Origin: Streptomyces sp. CT34
GTDB lineage: Bacteria > Actinomycetota > Actinomycetes > Streptomycetales > Streptomycetaceae
Reading direction: 5' to 3'
Assembly (NCBI RefSeq): GCF_000805335.1
Contig: NZ_KN708638.1
Location: 7,064,739 to 7,119,990 of the forward strand
Length of the DNA: 55,252 nucleotides
The notes under the pieces are model-generated. The model ran no database searches. It worked only from the letters and a program-made list of their open reading frames with translations, and was not told where the DNA came from. Below, piece after piece: positions 1-17,506 of the stretch. Positions within the stretch are counted from its first letter, which is position 1; the number at the start of each line of letters is the position of its first letter. The position numbers were made by a program, and so were the translations under genes.

Positions 1-428
1 CTCCCGCGCCCGCACGGCAGCCGGATCCTTCACCGCGGCCGTACTCCTCGCCTGCCCGTCCTGACGCTCGGCGGACCCGCGGCGATCGCCGCGCAGCTGA
101 ACCACTGCCCCGATGGCACCCCGGCCGCACAGGTCACCACCATGCTGATGGGGATCTCTGAAATCCCCAGGGCTGCTCGCGTTCCTTACTTGGTTGCCCG
201 CTCAACAAAGGAGGGCGGATTCGCCTTTCAACTGGGAGTCCGGGCTCTGCCTTGTGCCCCGGGATCCTATTTCGTTCGGCAACCGCGAATTGGCTACGTC
301 TGATGTGGCCGGACGAGGTGAAGCAGAGCGTGCCCGCCACGATCGCCCCGCTCATGCAGGAGTCACTGTCACTGCGTGGTCGCTGGGGCTGAGGCGGCCA
401 AGGTGCGAGGACGGCGGCAGCGCGGGTA
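1..428. other. No supported gene
   Basis: I see no gene with a convincing start, RBS and recognisable product here. A 7-bp inverted repeat (TGGGGAT at 149-155 and ATCCCCA at 163-169) could form a weak hairpin, but it has no U-tract. A short open frame ending near position 64 could be the tail of a gene that begins outside the window. Confidence 0.4.
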
Positions 429-1376
429 TCAGCTTGCGGGGGCTGGGGACGGCGGCCGGGTGGGGCGGGGCTCGGGGGCCGGATCCGGGTGGCTCACGGG
501 CGTCGGCTCCAGTCGGGTATCGGCGGACTCCAGCCGGAGCATGGCTTGCTCGTCCAGGGTGCCGGGGGCTGCCTGGTAGACGACCATCCGCTGGTCGCCT
601 GTCCGGGCCAGTCGCATGACCTCGTAGGTCAGGGTCATCGGTCCGACCTTCGGATGCCGGAAGAACTTCTGTCCGCCGCCTCGCTCGCAGACGTCGTACC
701 GCTCCCAGAGTCGTGCGAACTGCGGTGACTTCAGCACCAGTTCGCCGACGAGCGTGGTCAACTCAGGGTCGTCCGGGTCGGCGCCGGCGACCGCCCGCAG
801 ATGCGCAACCGAGAGCGCGACCGTGTCCTCCCACGGCTCGTAGAGCGTCCGTCCGACCGGGTGGAGAAAGAGATAGCGGGTCACGTTGCGCTGGTGCTCC
901 GGCCAGTCCCACAGTCCGGGCAGCAGCCGTCGGCCTGGTGGGTTCGCGGCAAGTACGCGGTTGTATCGGCTCACCACATAAGCGGGCAGCGGGCGTACCG
1001 ACTCCAACATCCGTAGTATCGAGTCGCGGACGGTGTGGTCCGAGCAGGCCGGCAGCTCGGAGACCCGGCCGGAGGCCAACTCCGCGAGTTCGTGAAGGCG
1101 TTCGTAAGCGTCGCCGCGTAGTCGCAGGGCTCGGCCGAGGGCGTCCACAACAGCGGGCGAGGGGTTGGTCTCCCGGCCGCGCTCCAGGCGGATGTAGTAG
1201 TCCACACTCACCCCGGCCAGCGCGGCCAGCTCCTCCCGGCGCAGTCCGGGAGTGCGGCGCAGGCCCGCGCCGGCCGGGAGGCCGACGTCCTCCGGGCGCA
1301 CCTGTGCCCTGCGGGCTTTCAAATACCTGCCGAGTTCGGTGCCCCGCACGTCCGTTGCTGCTGCCATTCGGCCCAT
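429..1376 (-). CDS. XRE-family regulator with MmyB-like ligand domain
   Basis: Predicted cytoplasmic transcription regulator of 315 aa. Residues ~10-85 form a lambda-repressor-like helix-turn-helix (LRREELAALAGVS and YYIRLERGRETNPS), typical of the large Streptomyces MmyB group. The rest is the PAS-like MmyB domain (AYVVSRYNRVLAANPPGRRL, then a region rich in W, F and R), which in structural studies binds small hydrophobic ligands. A start at 1376 or 1367 places the HTH near the N-terminus. The open frame extends to 1592, but that stretch is low-complexity and does not look coding. The gene is divergent from the MFS transporter at 1620. Regulators of this group are often transcribed away from the oxidoreductase or transporter they control, so control of that transporter is a reasonable inference. 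The Pro-rich C-terminal tail is probably disordered. Confidence 0.85.
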   Translation of the reverse strand: MGRMAAATDVRGTELGRYLKARRAQVRPEDVGLPAGAGLRRTPGLRREELAALAGVSVDYYIRLERGRETNPSPAVVDALGRALRLRGDAYERLHELAELASGRVSELPACSDHTVRDSILRMLESVRPLPAYVVSRYNRVLAANPPGRRLLPGLWDWPEHQRNVTRYLFLHPVGRTLYEPWEDTVALSVAHLRAVAGADPDDPELTTLVGELVLKSPQFARLWERYDVCERGGGQKFFRHPKVGPMTLTYEVMRLARTGDQRMVVYQAAPGTLDEQAMLRLESADTRLEPTPVSHPDPAPEPRPTRPPSPAPAS

Positions 1377-1619
1377 TGTGGCAGGCAGGCGGGGGCCGTG
1401 GGGGGCCGTGTCAGGGCCTGGAACGCCGCACCCCGGGTACAGCGCGGTCTGCCGGGCGATCACGGGCGGGTGGAGAGTTGATCCCGGAGCGGGCGGCCCG
1501 GCCGCCGGGGCCCAGGGGGTGCAAGACACCGGACCGCGGCCCCGACGGCCTGCGGCCGCCCGTCCGACCGCCCCCCTGATGGACACCGTCAACCAGTCTG
1601 CCTCGTCCAGGAGATCACT

Positions 1620-3110
1620 ATGCCGGGCACCCCTTCCCCCTCACCACCCACCGCCCCCGCCCACGCCCACGAGCACGGGCACGGCCCCGAGTTGTCGGCT
1701 CCCCGGCTGCGGCGACGCCAACCGGACCGAGCCCGATCAACCGCGCCGCCCGCCAGCGCCGCTGCTCCGCCGCGGCGGGCAGGCGTCGCGCTGGTCGCTT
1801 CGCTCCTCGGGTTCACAGTGATCACCATCGACGTGTCGGCCGTGAACATCGCACTGCCCGCGATCCGGGACTCCCTCAACGGCGGGATGGCCGGGCAGCA
1901 GTGGGTGGTGGACGCGTACACCCTCATGTTCGCGGCCTTGATGCTCTCCGCCGGCGCCATCGCCGACCGCGCAGGCGCCCGCCGCGCCTACGCCTGGGGC
2001 GTGGCCCTGTTCACCCTCACCTCCCTCGGCTGCGCACTCGCGCCCGGTATCGGTGTGCTGGTCGCCGCGCGCCTGGCGCAGGGCGGCGCAGCCGCGGTCG
2101 TGATGCCGGCCTCGCTGGCTCTGATCCGGCACGCATATGAGGACACCCAGGAGCGCGCCCGCGCCATCGCGCTGTGGACGGTCGGCGGCTCGGTGGCGAT
2201 GGCCGCGGGACCGGTGCTGGGCGGGCTCCTGACCGAGTCGGCCGGCTGGCGGGCGGTCTTCCTGCTCAACCTCCCGGTCGGCGCGGTGATTCTCGGCCTG
2301 CTGGTGCGCGTGCCGCGATCCCCGAGCCGCCCCGCCGCGCTGGACAGCGGCGGCCAGCTCACCGCCGTACTGGCCCTGGCCGGGCTGACTTTCGCGGTGA
2401 TCGAAAGCGGCCACCTGGGCTGGACCAGTCTCCCCGTGCTGATCGCCGCGGTGCTCGCCGTCGCCTCCGGGCTCGCCTTCCGCGTGGTGGAGTCCCGACA
2501 TCGCCAACCCATTGTCCCCCTGGCCATGCTGAGGGAACGCCAGGTGTCCGTCCCACTTGCGGTCGGCTTCGCCGTCAACGCCGCCTTCTACGGCGGGATC
2601 TTCCTCCTCGGGCTGTACTACCAGCAGCTGCGCGGGATGTCGGGGATAGCGGCCGGGCTGATGTTCGTCCCGATGTCGGCGGTAGTGACGGCGACCAACC
2701 TTCTCTCGCCGCGCCTGTCGGAGCGGATCGGGCGACGGCCAGTGATCGTCGCAGGTCAACTGGTCTTCACGGCGGCCATGCTGGCCATGCTGCCGCTGAC
2801 CGCACGCACCCCGGTGTGGCTGGTGCTGCTCCTGCTGCTGCCACTGAGCATCGGCGGGGCACTCGCGGTACCCGCGCTGACCGCGCTGCTGATCGACGCC
2901 GTTCCGGGGGAGCGCGCGGGGACCGCGTCAGGGCTGCTCAACTCCCTGCGCCAGACCGGCGGTGCGCTCGCCGTCGCCCTCTTCGGCAGCCTGCTCTCCG
3001 GCCCCGGCGGCGGCTTCTCCCTCCCAGGAATGCGCCTCTGCCTCCTCGCCGTCGCAACCCTCCTCCTCGCCACCGCCACCCTCTCCCGCCTTCTCCTGCC
3101 CCACGACTGA
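1620..3110 (+). CDS. MFS transporter, DHA2 (14-TM) family
   Basis: Predicted proton-driven drug or metabolite exporter of 496 aa in the inner membrane. The start at 1620 is supported by AGGAG 7-8 nt upstream. It gives a ~55-residue hydrophilic His/Pro/Ala-rich N-terminus before the first membrane segment (VALVASLLGFTVITIDVSAV). Family motifs are visible: motif A-like GAIADRAGARRAY after TM2, the WVVDAYTL segment typical of EmrB/QacA proteins, and a GLLNSLRQTGGALAVALFGS signature late in the protein. Length and about 14 hydrophobic segments fit DHA2. It is divergent from the MmyB-type regulator with a 243-bp shared upstream region. Substrate cannot be read from sequence; it is too far from the NRPS operon to assign to it. 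Confidence 0.88.
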   Translation: MPGTPSPSPPTAPAHAHEHGHGPELSAPRLRRRQPDRARSTAPPASAAAPPRRAGVALVASLLGFTVITIDVSAVNIALPAIRDSLNGGMAGQQWVVDAYTLMFAALMLSAGAIADRAGARRAYAWGVALFTLTSLGCALAPGIGVLVAARLAQGGAAAVVMPASLALIRHAYEDTQERARAIALWTVGGSVAMAAGPVLGGLLTESAGWRAVFLLNLPVGAVILGLLVRVPRSPSRPAALDSGGQLTAVLALAGLTFAVIESGHLGWTSLPVLIAAVLAVASGLAFRVVESRHRQPIVPLAMLRERQVSVPLAVGFAVNAAFYGGIFLLGLYYQQLRGMSGIAAGLMFVPMSAVVTATNLLSPRLSERIGRRPVIVAGQLVFTAAMLAMLPLTARTPVWLVLLLLLPLSIGGALAVPALTALLIDAVPGERAGTASGLLNSLRQTGGALAVALFGSLLSGPGGGFSLPGMRLCLLAVATLLLATATLSRLLLPHD

Positions 3111-3314
3111 ACCCCGTCAGCCCGCCTCACCCGCCCGCGTACAGCCGCTCCAGGTCCACGCGTGACGATCTCTTCGCGCCGCCCCGCCTCACGCGGCAGG
3201 CGGGGGCGGGCGCAAGCTCAACACCACCTCGGGCAAGAACAAGACAAGCGCCCCGGGTGCCACCGTCAGCCACACAGTTGCCAAGGACAGCGCCGCCGAC
3301 GGCACGCGTGAACG

Positions 3315-3665
3315 TCACGCACAGCTACCTTCGACTGGTGTCCCAAGATACGAGTCCAGCCCGCACAACGGGTGGGGAGTCAGGGTGAGCAGGTCTGGTG
3401 ACCCCCTGAGCACCGGGTGGGGAAAATCAAAATCAAAGAGCGCCAACAGCTGCGCTGACCCCGCCACAACTGGGTCGCTCCCCGCTATGACCTGCCTGGT
3501 GACGGGGGCGTCTGAGGCGGTGCCGTGGTCCGTCCACCAGCCGAAGTGGAGACCGCACACGTGCCGGATCTGTGGGGGCAGGCTGTTCACCCGGGAGCGA
3601 AGCGGCGGTCCTATGACAGCCGCAGTCTGGGCCAGGATCGTGGGTAAGTCGTGGGGCTCGGTCAC
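3315..3665 (-). pseudogene. N-terminal fragment of a polyprenyl diphosphate synthase-like protein
   Basis: The GTG at 3665 has a GGAAGAGGAG ribosome site just upstream. The first ~55 residues (LPPQIRHVCGLHFGWWTDHG at their core) resemble the start of Streptomyces polyprenyl-synthetase-family proteins, which read on into the catalytic all-alpha fold with two DDxxD motifs. Here the similarity stops after about residue 60, the remaining ~55 residues are unrelated, and no aspartate-rich motif exists anywhere downstream. At 116 aa against ~350 for the family, this is a truncated remnant. It may still be translated. Family assignment rests on recognition of the N-terminal block only. Confidence 0.55.
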
Positions 3666-3989
3666 GCGCTCCTCTTCCAGGGGAAATTGGCGCCTCCTCT
3701 TGAGAGTGAGGTGTCTCCGCCATCACTGGCAGGGCGCGCAGCCCGGAGCGCGAAGCGCCTACGCTTCCCGTCAGCGCCCGCACCGCACCGTGATGCGCTT
3801 TGCCCGTGCCGACCGGACCCGCTGCATAGATCAAGACCGGGATCAGCACTACGACGAGTGAACGATCAGGCGGGAGTTCGTCTCATCACGCCGTCCCTTG
3901 GGCCGGACAAAGGCCACGGTCAATAGGAATGGGACAGGCGAAATGCGCGCCTACAGCTTCATACGCAGCAGCTGAGTCAGCTGAAGACC
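3666..3989. other. No supported gene
   Basis: No convincing gene. In-frame codons just upstream of the GTG at 3990 (back to a stop at 3924) read as a plausible Gln/Leu-rich coiled-coil extension of the next protein but lack a start codon. The 5' end of that gene may therefore have been altered. Confidence 0.4.
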
Positions 3990-4460
3990 GTGACGCCTCC
4001 GGCTACGCTCTTGGAGCTGAACCAGGCGCAGATCGACGAGTATCACGGCATTGCCACCGATCAGGCGGATCGTTCGTTCCGGTCCTCTCAGCGGGCCATG
4101 GCGCTGGGGCTCCTGATCATCGTTGGTTGCTTCGCGGCCGGCTTGTACTTCACCGGAGGGGCGACGAAGGTGTTCGTGGCGGCGATCGCGGGGGTCGCTG
4201 CGGCGTTGGCCGCCTTCTTGAACCGTACGTATCTGCATGTGTACGGGCAGACCCTCAGCCAGCTCAACCGGTACTTCGAGCGGCCGGTCCTGACCGGCTG
4301 CTACCTGACTGCCGAGCGGCTTTCTCAAGGGCTGAAGGATGATCCGGAGAGCGACATGCGCCGTCGCATCATCGATCAGGTTCTGGAGGCCGGTGCTCGG
4401 ATGAACAGCGGGCACGGGCCCGCCGAACCCGTGGCGCGTCCGCAGGATCCGGAGACGTAG
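3990..4460 (+). CDS. Small two-TM membrane protein, TRADD-N-associated type
   Basis: Protein of 156 aa with a short hydrophilic N-terminus (residues ~5-30, LNQAQIDEYHGIATDQADRS), two adjacent membrane segments (~35-78: ALGLLIIVGCFAAGLYF and KVFVAAIAGVAAALAAFL), then a charged helical tail. This layout and the boundary residues (DRSF before TM1, N-R-T-Y after TM2) resemble the TRADD-N-associated membrane domain found in predicted bacterial conflict and signalling proteins. Such proteins usually have an effector-recruiting N-terminus; here it is very short, and open codons continue upstream without a start, so it may be N-terminally eroded. No partner (TIR, protease or NTPase) is nearby. Function remains unknown; the family call is from pattern recognition. 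Confidence 0.55.
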   Translation: MTPPATLLELNQAQIDEYHGIATDQADRSFRSSQRAMALGLLIIVGCFAAGLYFTGGATKVFVAAIAGVAAALAAFLNRTYLHVYGQTLSQLNRYFERPVLTGCYLTAERLSQGLKDDPESDMRRRIIDQVLEAGARMNSGHGPAEPVARPQDPET

Positions 4461-4767
4461 AAGGAGTTCATGGTGAACAGGCGAGTCGGTCTCGCCTGTG
4501 CGCCGGTGGCAGTAGAGGGCAGGCGGCATCTCCCGCAGCGCCGGCAACCGGGCTGCGTGGTCGGCGGGCAGCAGGCGGCTCGTCGAGGAACGCGGCACCG
4601 CCGGAGCTTGAGCCGGCGGTAGGTGAACGTCTTCATCCCCAACGGATGGGGCCCGCAGGTGAATCCCCGGCTCCGGTGTCGGTGCGGGCCCATGTCCGCC
4701 CACTGCTCACCACATCGGTGAAGGCCAGTTCGTTGTGAGGCTGCCCGACCGAGTTGCGGTTGCTAGA
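4461..4767. other. Intergenic region upstream of the NRPS operon
   Basis: There is no gene with an RBS and plausible product in these ~300 bases. GC content drops sharply only in the last stretch, which leads into the Zur-like box and the NRPS start. Confidence 0.45.
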
Positions 4768-4782
4768 TGAATATGATTATCG
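4768..4782. promoter_or_regulatory. Zur-like operator (zinc-dependent repressor box)
   Basis: TGAATATGATTATCG matches the Streptomyces Zur consensus TGAAAATGATTTTCA at 12 of 15 positions. It lies in the only AT-rich patch upstream of the 22-kb operon, 32 nt before the chosen NRPS start. Coelibactin, a related Streptomyces metallophore cluster, is Zur-regulated. A generic Fur-family site is the alternative; an IdeR/DmdR-type iron box does not fit. Confidence 0.65.
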
Positions 4783-4814
4783 TTTGCATCACGGTGGGCT
4801 GCGGCGAGGATTGG

Positions 4815-11992
<7,178 letters not shown>

Positions 11993-11996
<4 letters not shown>

Positions 11997-14900
11997 CATC
12001 CGCCCGGCAACTGGTCGACACGATCGAGATGAGGGGCGTCGATCTGTGGCTGGAAGACGGAAAGCTCCGCTTCAAGGCACCGAACGGCGTCTTCGGCCCC
12101 GAGCTGCGCGAGCAGGTCGCCGCGCGGCGCGACGAGGTCATCGCGCTACTGTCCGACCGCGAGGCCCCGGTGTGGGAGCCGGACGACGCGGACCGGCCCT
12201 TCCCCCTCACCGACGTCCAGGCGGCCTACCTCGTCGGCCGTACGGACGCCTACGAGGACGGCGGTGTCGGCTGCCACGGCTACGCCGAGTTCACCGTCCC
12301 CGAGGACCTGAGCGGACCGGCCGAGCGACTGCGGACCGCATGGCAGCGGGTCGTGGACTGCCACGAGATGCTGCGGGTGACGGTCTCCCCGGACGGATGG
12401 CAGCGAATCGAGCCCGACATGGACGTACCGCTCGTCGTCCATGACCGCCCGACCTCCGAGGCGTTCGAGGAGACCCGCCGAGGCGTGCGGTCGCGGCTGC
12501 AGCACCGCAATTACCAGCTCGGCGCCGGCCCGATGATCGATGCGGTGGTGACCCGCGGCCCGGACGAGACGGTGCTGCACCTGTCGGTGGATCTGATCCT
12601 GACCGACTTCCGCGGACTCGAAGTGATCCTGCAGGACTTCGAGACAGCCCTCGCCGATCCCGCGACGCCCCTGCCGAAGCCGTCCCTCACCTTCCGCGAC
12701 TACATCCTGACGATGCGCAGGCGGGCCGGTACGCCGCAGGCCCGCGCCGCCCGGGAGCGGGACGAGAAGCACTGGCGGGAGCGCGCCGAACTGCTCGCGC
12801 GTGCCATGCAGTTCCCGCTCGCCACGCGGGAACCCGGCACACTCCAAGAACCCCGGAACCGCGGGGAGACCGGGCCGGTCAGCTATGCGCGGCGCAGCCA
12901 CATCATCGGGCCGCAGCGGTGGGCCGCCCTGACCGCCGCGGCACAGCAGCACGGCGTCACACCGTCCGCGCTGCTGCTCGCGGTGCTCGGGCGGGTGGCC
13001 CGGCGCTACACCGACGCCGACTGTTCCCTGGTGACCGTGACGGTCCTGGACCGCAGCCCGGTCACCGAAGACGTGGACCGGATCGTCGGCGACTTCACCT
13101 CGACCGCGCCGGCCGAGGCCCCGGGCGAGCCCGGCGTGCCCTTTGCCGACCTGGCGCGCCGGGCACAGGACTCGCTCTTCGAGGCCATGGACCACGGCGC
13201 GGTCAGCGGCGTCGAAGTGGGCCGGATGCTCGCGCGCCGCAGCGGTGGGGACAGCCGCACCCCGCAGGTGGTGCTCACCTCGACCGTGGGAGCAGGCACG
13301 GGAGTTGGCCGCCGGCTGCGGCCCGTGGTGGAGGCCGGGCTCAGCCAGACCCCGCAGGTCCTGCTCGACGTGCAGGCCGCCCCGCACGGCGGCGGGGCCT
13401 CGCTGGTGTGGGACAGCAGGGACGGCGGGATCGACGAGAACGTGCTGGACGCCGCGTTCGGGGACTTCGTACGCGCCGTCGAACTGCTCGCGGCGGACGA
13501 GGCTGCCTGGGACAGCGATGTCCTCGACCGCCGCGCGCTGCCATCGGTACCGCGCGTGGCACGGCGTCGTACCAGGGGTGCGCTGCACACCCGCATACTG
13601 GAGCACGCCCGTACCGACCCCGACGCGGTCGCGGTCGTACACGAGGGCACCACGGTGAGCAGGGGCGAACTCGCCGAGCGGGCAGCCGCGGTGACCCGGA
13701 CGCTCGCCGACGCCGGGGTACAGCCGGGCAGTCCGGTGGTGGTGGCGCTGCCACCCGGGCCGGACCAGATCGCGGCGGAGATCGGAGTGCTCGCGGCGGG
13801 CTGCCACTTCGTGCCCGTGGACACACAGTGGCCCGCTGCGCGGCGGGAGCACATCCTCGCGACGCTCAGCGAAGACGGTGCCGGCAGTGGCACCGGCACG
13901 GATGTGTTCGTGATCGACTCGGACACCGTCCTTGCGCCCGCCGGGGAGGTGAGCACCGGCGCGGTGGACCCGGACGGACTCGCCTACGTCATCTTCACCT
14001 CGGGCTCCACCGGGGCGCCGAAGGGCGTCGCGCTCACCCACGCCCAGGTCACGACCACCCTCGACGCGATGGAGGATCTGCTCCACCTGACCGCCGACGA
14101 TGCGGTGCTGGCCGTCTCGCGGCACTCCTTCGACCTGTCGGTGTTCAACGTCTTCGGCCTGCTCGCCGCGGGCGGGCGCGTGGTGCTGCCGTCCTCGGGC
14201 GTCACCGCCGACCCGCAGACCTGGGCCCGGGCCGTCGCGGAGCACGGGGTCACGGTGTGGAACTCGGTGCCCGAACAGCTCCAGCTGATGCTGGACCACC
14301 TCGACGACGAGGGCGCCCCGGCGCGGCAGCTTTCGAGCCTGCGCGCGGTGCTGGTCTCCGGAGACTGGGTCCCGGTCCGGCAGCCCGAGCACCTGTGGCG
14401 CTACGCGTCCGAGGCCCGCTTCCTCGCGCTCGGCGGCGCGACCGAGGCCGCGATCTGGTCGAACCTGCACGAGGTGACCGGGCCGCTGCCGCCGGACGCG
14501 CGGTCCGTTCCGTACGGCATGGCCCTGCCCGGTCAGGGGGTCTGGGTGCTGAACGCGGACGGAGAGCCCGCCGTCACCGGGCAGACCGGGGAGATCCACA
14601 TCGGCGGCGACGGTGTCGGCGCGGGGTATGTCGGTACCGACTCCGCCGCCTTCTACCGCCACCCGGACAACGGCGAACGCTGTTACCGCACCGGCGACCG
14701 CGGCAGGATGCTGCCGAACGGCGAGATCGAGTTCCTCGGACGCCTCGACGGCCAGGTGAAGATCCGGGGGCACCGCATCGAGCTGGCCGAGGTCGAATCC
14801 GCCCTGGGCTCGGTGGAAGGGATAGCGGCCGCCGTCGCGGCGACCACCGACACCGGGCGGGGCAAGGCGCTCGTCGCCGCCGTGGTCCCGCAGCGCGGGC

Positions 14901-17506
14901 CGGACCAGCGCGCCGGCGGAGTGCGGGCCGCGGAACAGGTCGAGCGGGCCGTCGCCGCGGAACATGCCGCGTTCACCGCGCACTTGGACGCCGACGCCTT
15001 CACCACCCTCCTCGACCGGATGAACGCGGTGGCCCTCGACGCAATGGGCAGCAAGGTCGCCGAGGAGTACGCGCGGGGCACCACCGGGGTCGAGGACCTT
15101 GCCGCCGCGCTCGGCGGCAGCGAGCACCGGCCACTGGTACGGCGCTGGATCCGCACGCTGCGCGACGAGGGCAGGCTCACGGTGTCGCAGCACGGCACCG
15201 TCACGGCCCCGCCGGAGCCGCATGAGGACGCGGCGCTGCTACGGCGCTGGTCCGAGGTGCGCGCGCTCGGCCGCGCGCTCGACTACGGCGATGAGCAGCT
15301 TGCCTACGTGGAGCGCTGCCTGGCCGGGCTGTCCGGCCTGCTGTCCGGCGAGGTCGATCCTTTGGCGCTGCTTTTCCCCGAGGGCGGCATGCACGTCGCC
15401 CGGGCCGCCTATGGCGAGAACCTCACCGGCCGGTACCTCAACGGCCTGGTCTGCGCGGGTATCAGGGAGCGGGCCGCACAGCGCAACGCCGCCGGACTGC
15501 CGCTGCGGGTCCTGGAGATCGGTGCCGGGGTCGGCGGCACCACCGCCCCGGTGCTGGCCGCCCTCGAAGGGTGCCGTACCGAATACACGTTCACGGACGT
15601 CTCGCGGTTCTTCCTGGACGAAGCGGCCCAGCGCCGGCCCCAGGTGAACGTCGCACTGTTCGACCTCAACGAGGACCCGCAGCGGCAGGGCATGGCACCG
15701 GGCTCCTTCGATGTCGTCCTGTGCGCCAATGTGCTGCACAACGCCCGGGACATTCCCGCCGCCCTGGACCGCCTGCATGGGCTGCTCGCCCCCGGCGGCA
15801 CCCTGGCAGCCATCGACTCCACGCGGATCAGTGCACCGCTGCTGGTGTCGATGGAGTTCAAGGAGGGGCTGACCGGCTTCACCGACCAACGGGCGGGAAC
15901 CGACGATGCGTTCTACTCCCTGGAGCAGTGGAAGGACGCGCTGCAGGCGTCGAAGTTCGAGCGGTTCGTGGACTTCCCCGCCGAGGACAGCGTGCTGCGC
16001 CCGGCGGCGCAGTCGGTGTTCTTCGCCAGTGCGCGGCTCGACGAGGCGGCCACCACACCCGCGCGAGTGCTGGAGGGCGCCGCCCAGCGCCTGCCCCGCT
16101 ACATGCTGCCGTCCCGTGTGGTGGTGCTGCCCTCGCTCCCGCTGACCGCGAACGGCAAGGTCGACCGGGCGGCCGTCGCGCAGCTCGCCGCCGGGCCCAC
16201 CGCCGCCGGCCCGCAGCACGCGGCCGGCGCGGGCGCAACGGGACCGGCACGGCTCGACGCCGAGCACCGCCCGGTGGCCGGGATCTGGCGCGAAGTGCTG
16301 GGCCTGGCCCCGGACCATCCGGTCACGGCCGACGACAACTTCTTCGAGCTGGGCGGCGATTCCCTGCTGATCGCCCGCTGTGTGGGCAGGCTGCGGCGGG
16401 AGATACCCGGGGCCGCCGGAATACCCTGGGACCGGCTGCTGCGGGAGATCGTCGCCGACCCCACGGTGTCCGGGTGCGTACGGGCGCTCTCCGACGGCGG
16501 CACGGCGGCACCCGCCGAAGGGACGGCGACCGCACAAGGGGCCGCAGCGGCGCAACGGCCGCTGGTCCGGCTGCTCGACGGCCGCGGAAGCCGGTGGCGG
16601 CGCGATGCCGTGGTGTTCGTCCACGACGGCTCCGGCGGGCTCGGCCCGTACCGCGACCTCATCGCACGGCTGGCGGCGGAGACCGAGCGGCCGGCCGTGT
16701 TCGGCGTGCGGCGCACCCCCGGCGACGGCCTGACCGGCACCCCGCCGGAGGAGCTGTTCGACGCCCTCGCCGAACGCTATGTGCGTGCGCTCGCCGACGA
16801 CGGACTCGGCCTCGACCCGACCCACGGCCGTATCCATCTGGTCGGCTACTGCATGGGCGGCCTGACCGCGGCGTGCATGGCCGAACGGCTCGCCGAGCGC
16901 GGCACCCCGGCCGGATCGCTGACGGTGGTCAGCTCGTACCGCATCCCCTTCCTCATCGAGGACGGACCGATGCTCGACTACTCCTTCGCCAGGCTGATGT
17001 ACCGCGACCCGGCCGACGCCGGTCTCGACTTCGACGAGCACGAACTCGGCGCCCTGCTGAACGAGGCGCGCGCCCGCCACGGCGACCGGGTACCCGAGGG
17101 ATCCGTGACCCAACTGGCCTGTCGATACCCACAGTTGGCCCAGGCGGTCGCGGCGGCGCCCGGCAGCGTACGGGACCGGATGGCCCGGCTCGCCGCCTCC
17201 GACCCCGCGGGTGCCTGGACACCGGAGACGCTGCTGGAGCTCCGCGAGGCGTATGTGGCGAGCCTGAAGGCGGTCGCCTCCTTCCGGCACCCCGGCTACT
17301 TCGGAGACATCACCTTCCTGCGGCAGCGCGGTGATCTGCACTTCCTGCCCTCCTTGAAGGAGGACATGACGGCCTTCTGGAGCGAGTACTGCCTCGGTGA
17401 GCTCTCGGTGACCGAGGTGGACGGGACGCACTTCGACTGCCTCGCCGGTGATGCGGCGGCCGCGGTGACGGACGTCCTCAAGAAGGTGTGGGGAGGAGGC
17501 GCGTGA
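11993..17506 (+). CDS. NRPS: docking-Cy-A(Cys)[MT]-T-TE, chain-terminating synthetase
   Basis: Terminal NRPS of 1,837 aa. Residues 1-55 form a TubC-type N-terminal docking domain (LVDTIEMRGVDLWLEDGKLR) that should receive the chain from the upstream synthetase. Cy4 spans ~65-490 with an intact cyclisation motif DLILTD. The A domain (~540-945, pocket D-L-F-N-L-S-L-I-W, cysteine-like) is interrupted by a methyltransferase-like domain (~985-1350, VLEIGAGVGG near 1174) before its last motif NGKVDR. That position is where PchE carries a pseudo-methyltransferase epimerase and PchF a methyltransferase, so C-methylation or epimerisation are both possible. T4 is at ~1450 (LGGDS), followed by a thioesterase (~1525-1836) whose nucleophile elbow is GYCMGG, with Cys1620 where serine is usual; His is in GTHFDC. 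Overlaps both neighbours by 4 nt. Confidence 0.93.

Noticed and set aside
4768..4790. Iron box (DmdR/IdeR) upstream of the NRPS operon
   Set aside because: The TTAGG/CCTAA half-sites of that consensus are absent; the 15-mer fits Zur better.
4767..4814. ATG at 4767 as NRPS start
   Set aside because: It would lie within the Zur-like box and has no ribosome site; GTG 4815 follows GAGGA and the family sequence begins after it.
12146..15223. Long minus-strand open frame opposite the second NRPS
   Set aside because: Antisense shadow of GC-rich coding sequence; the plus strand has complete, ordered NRPS domains.
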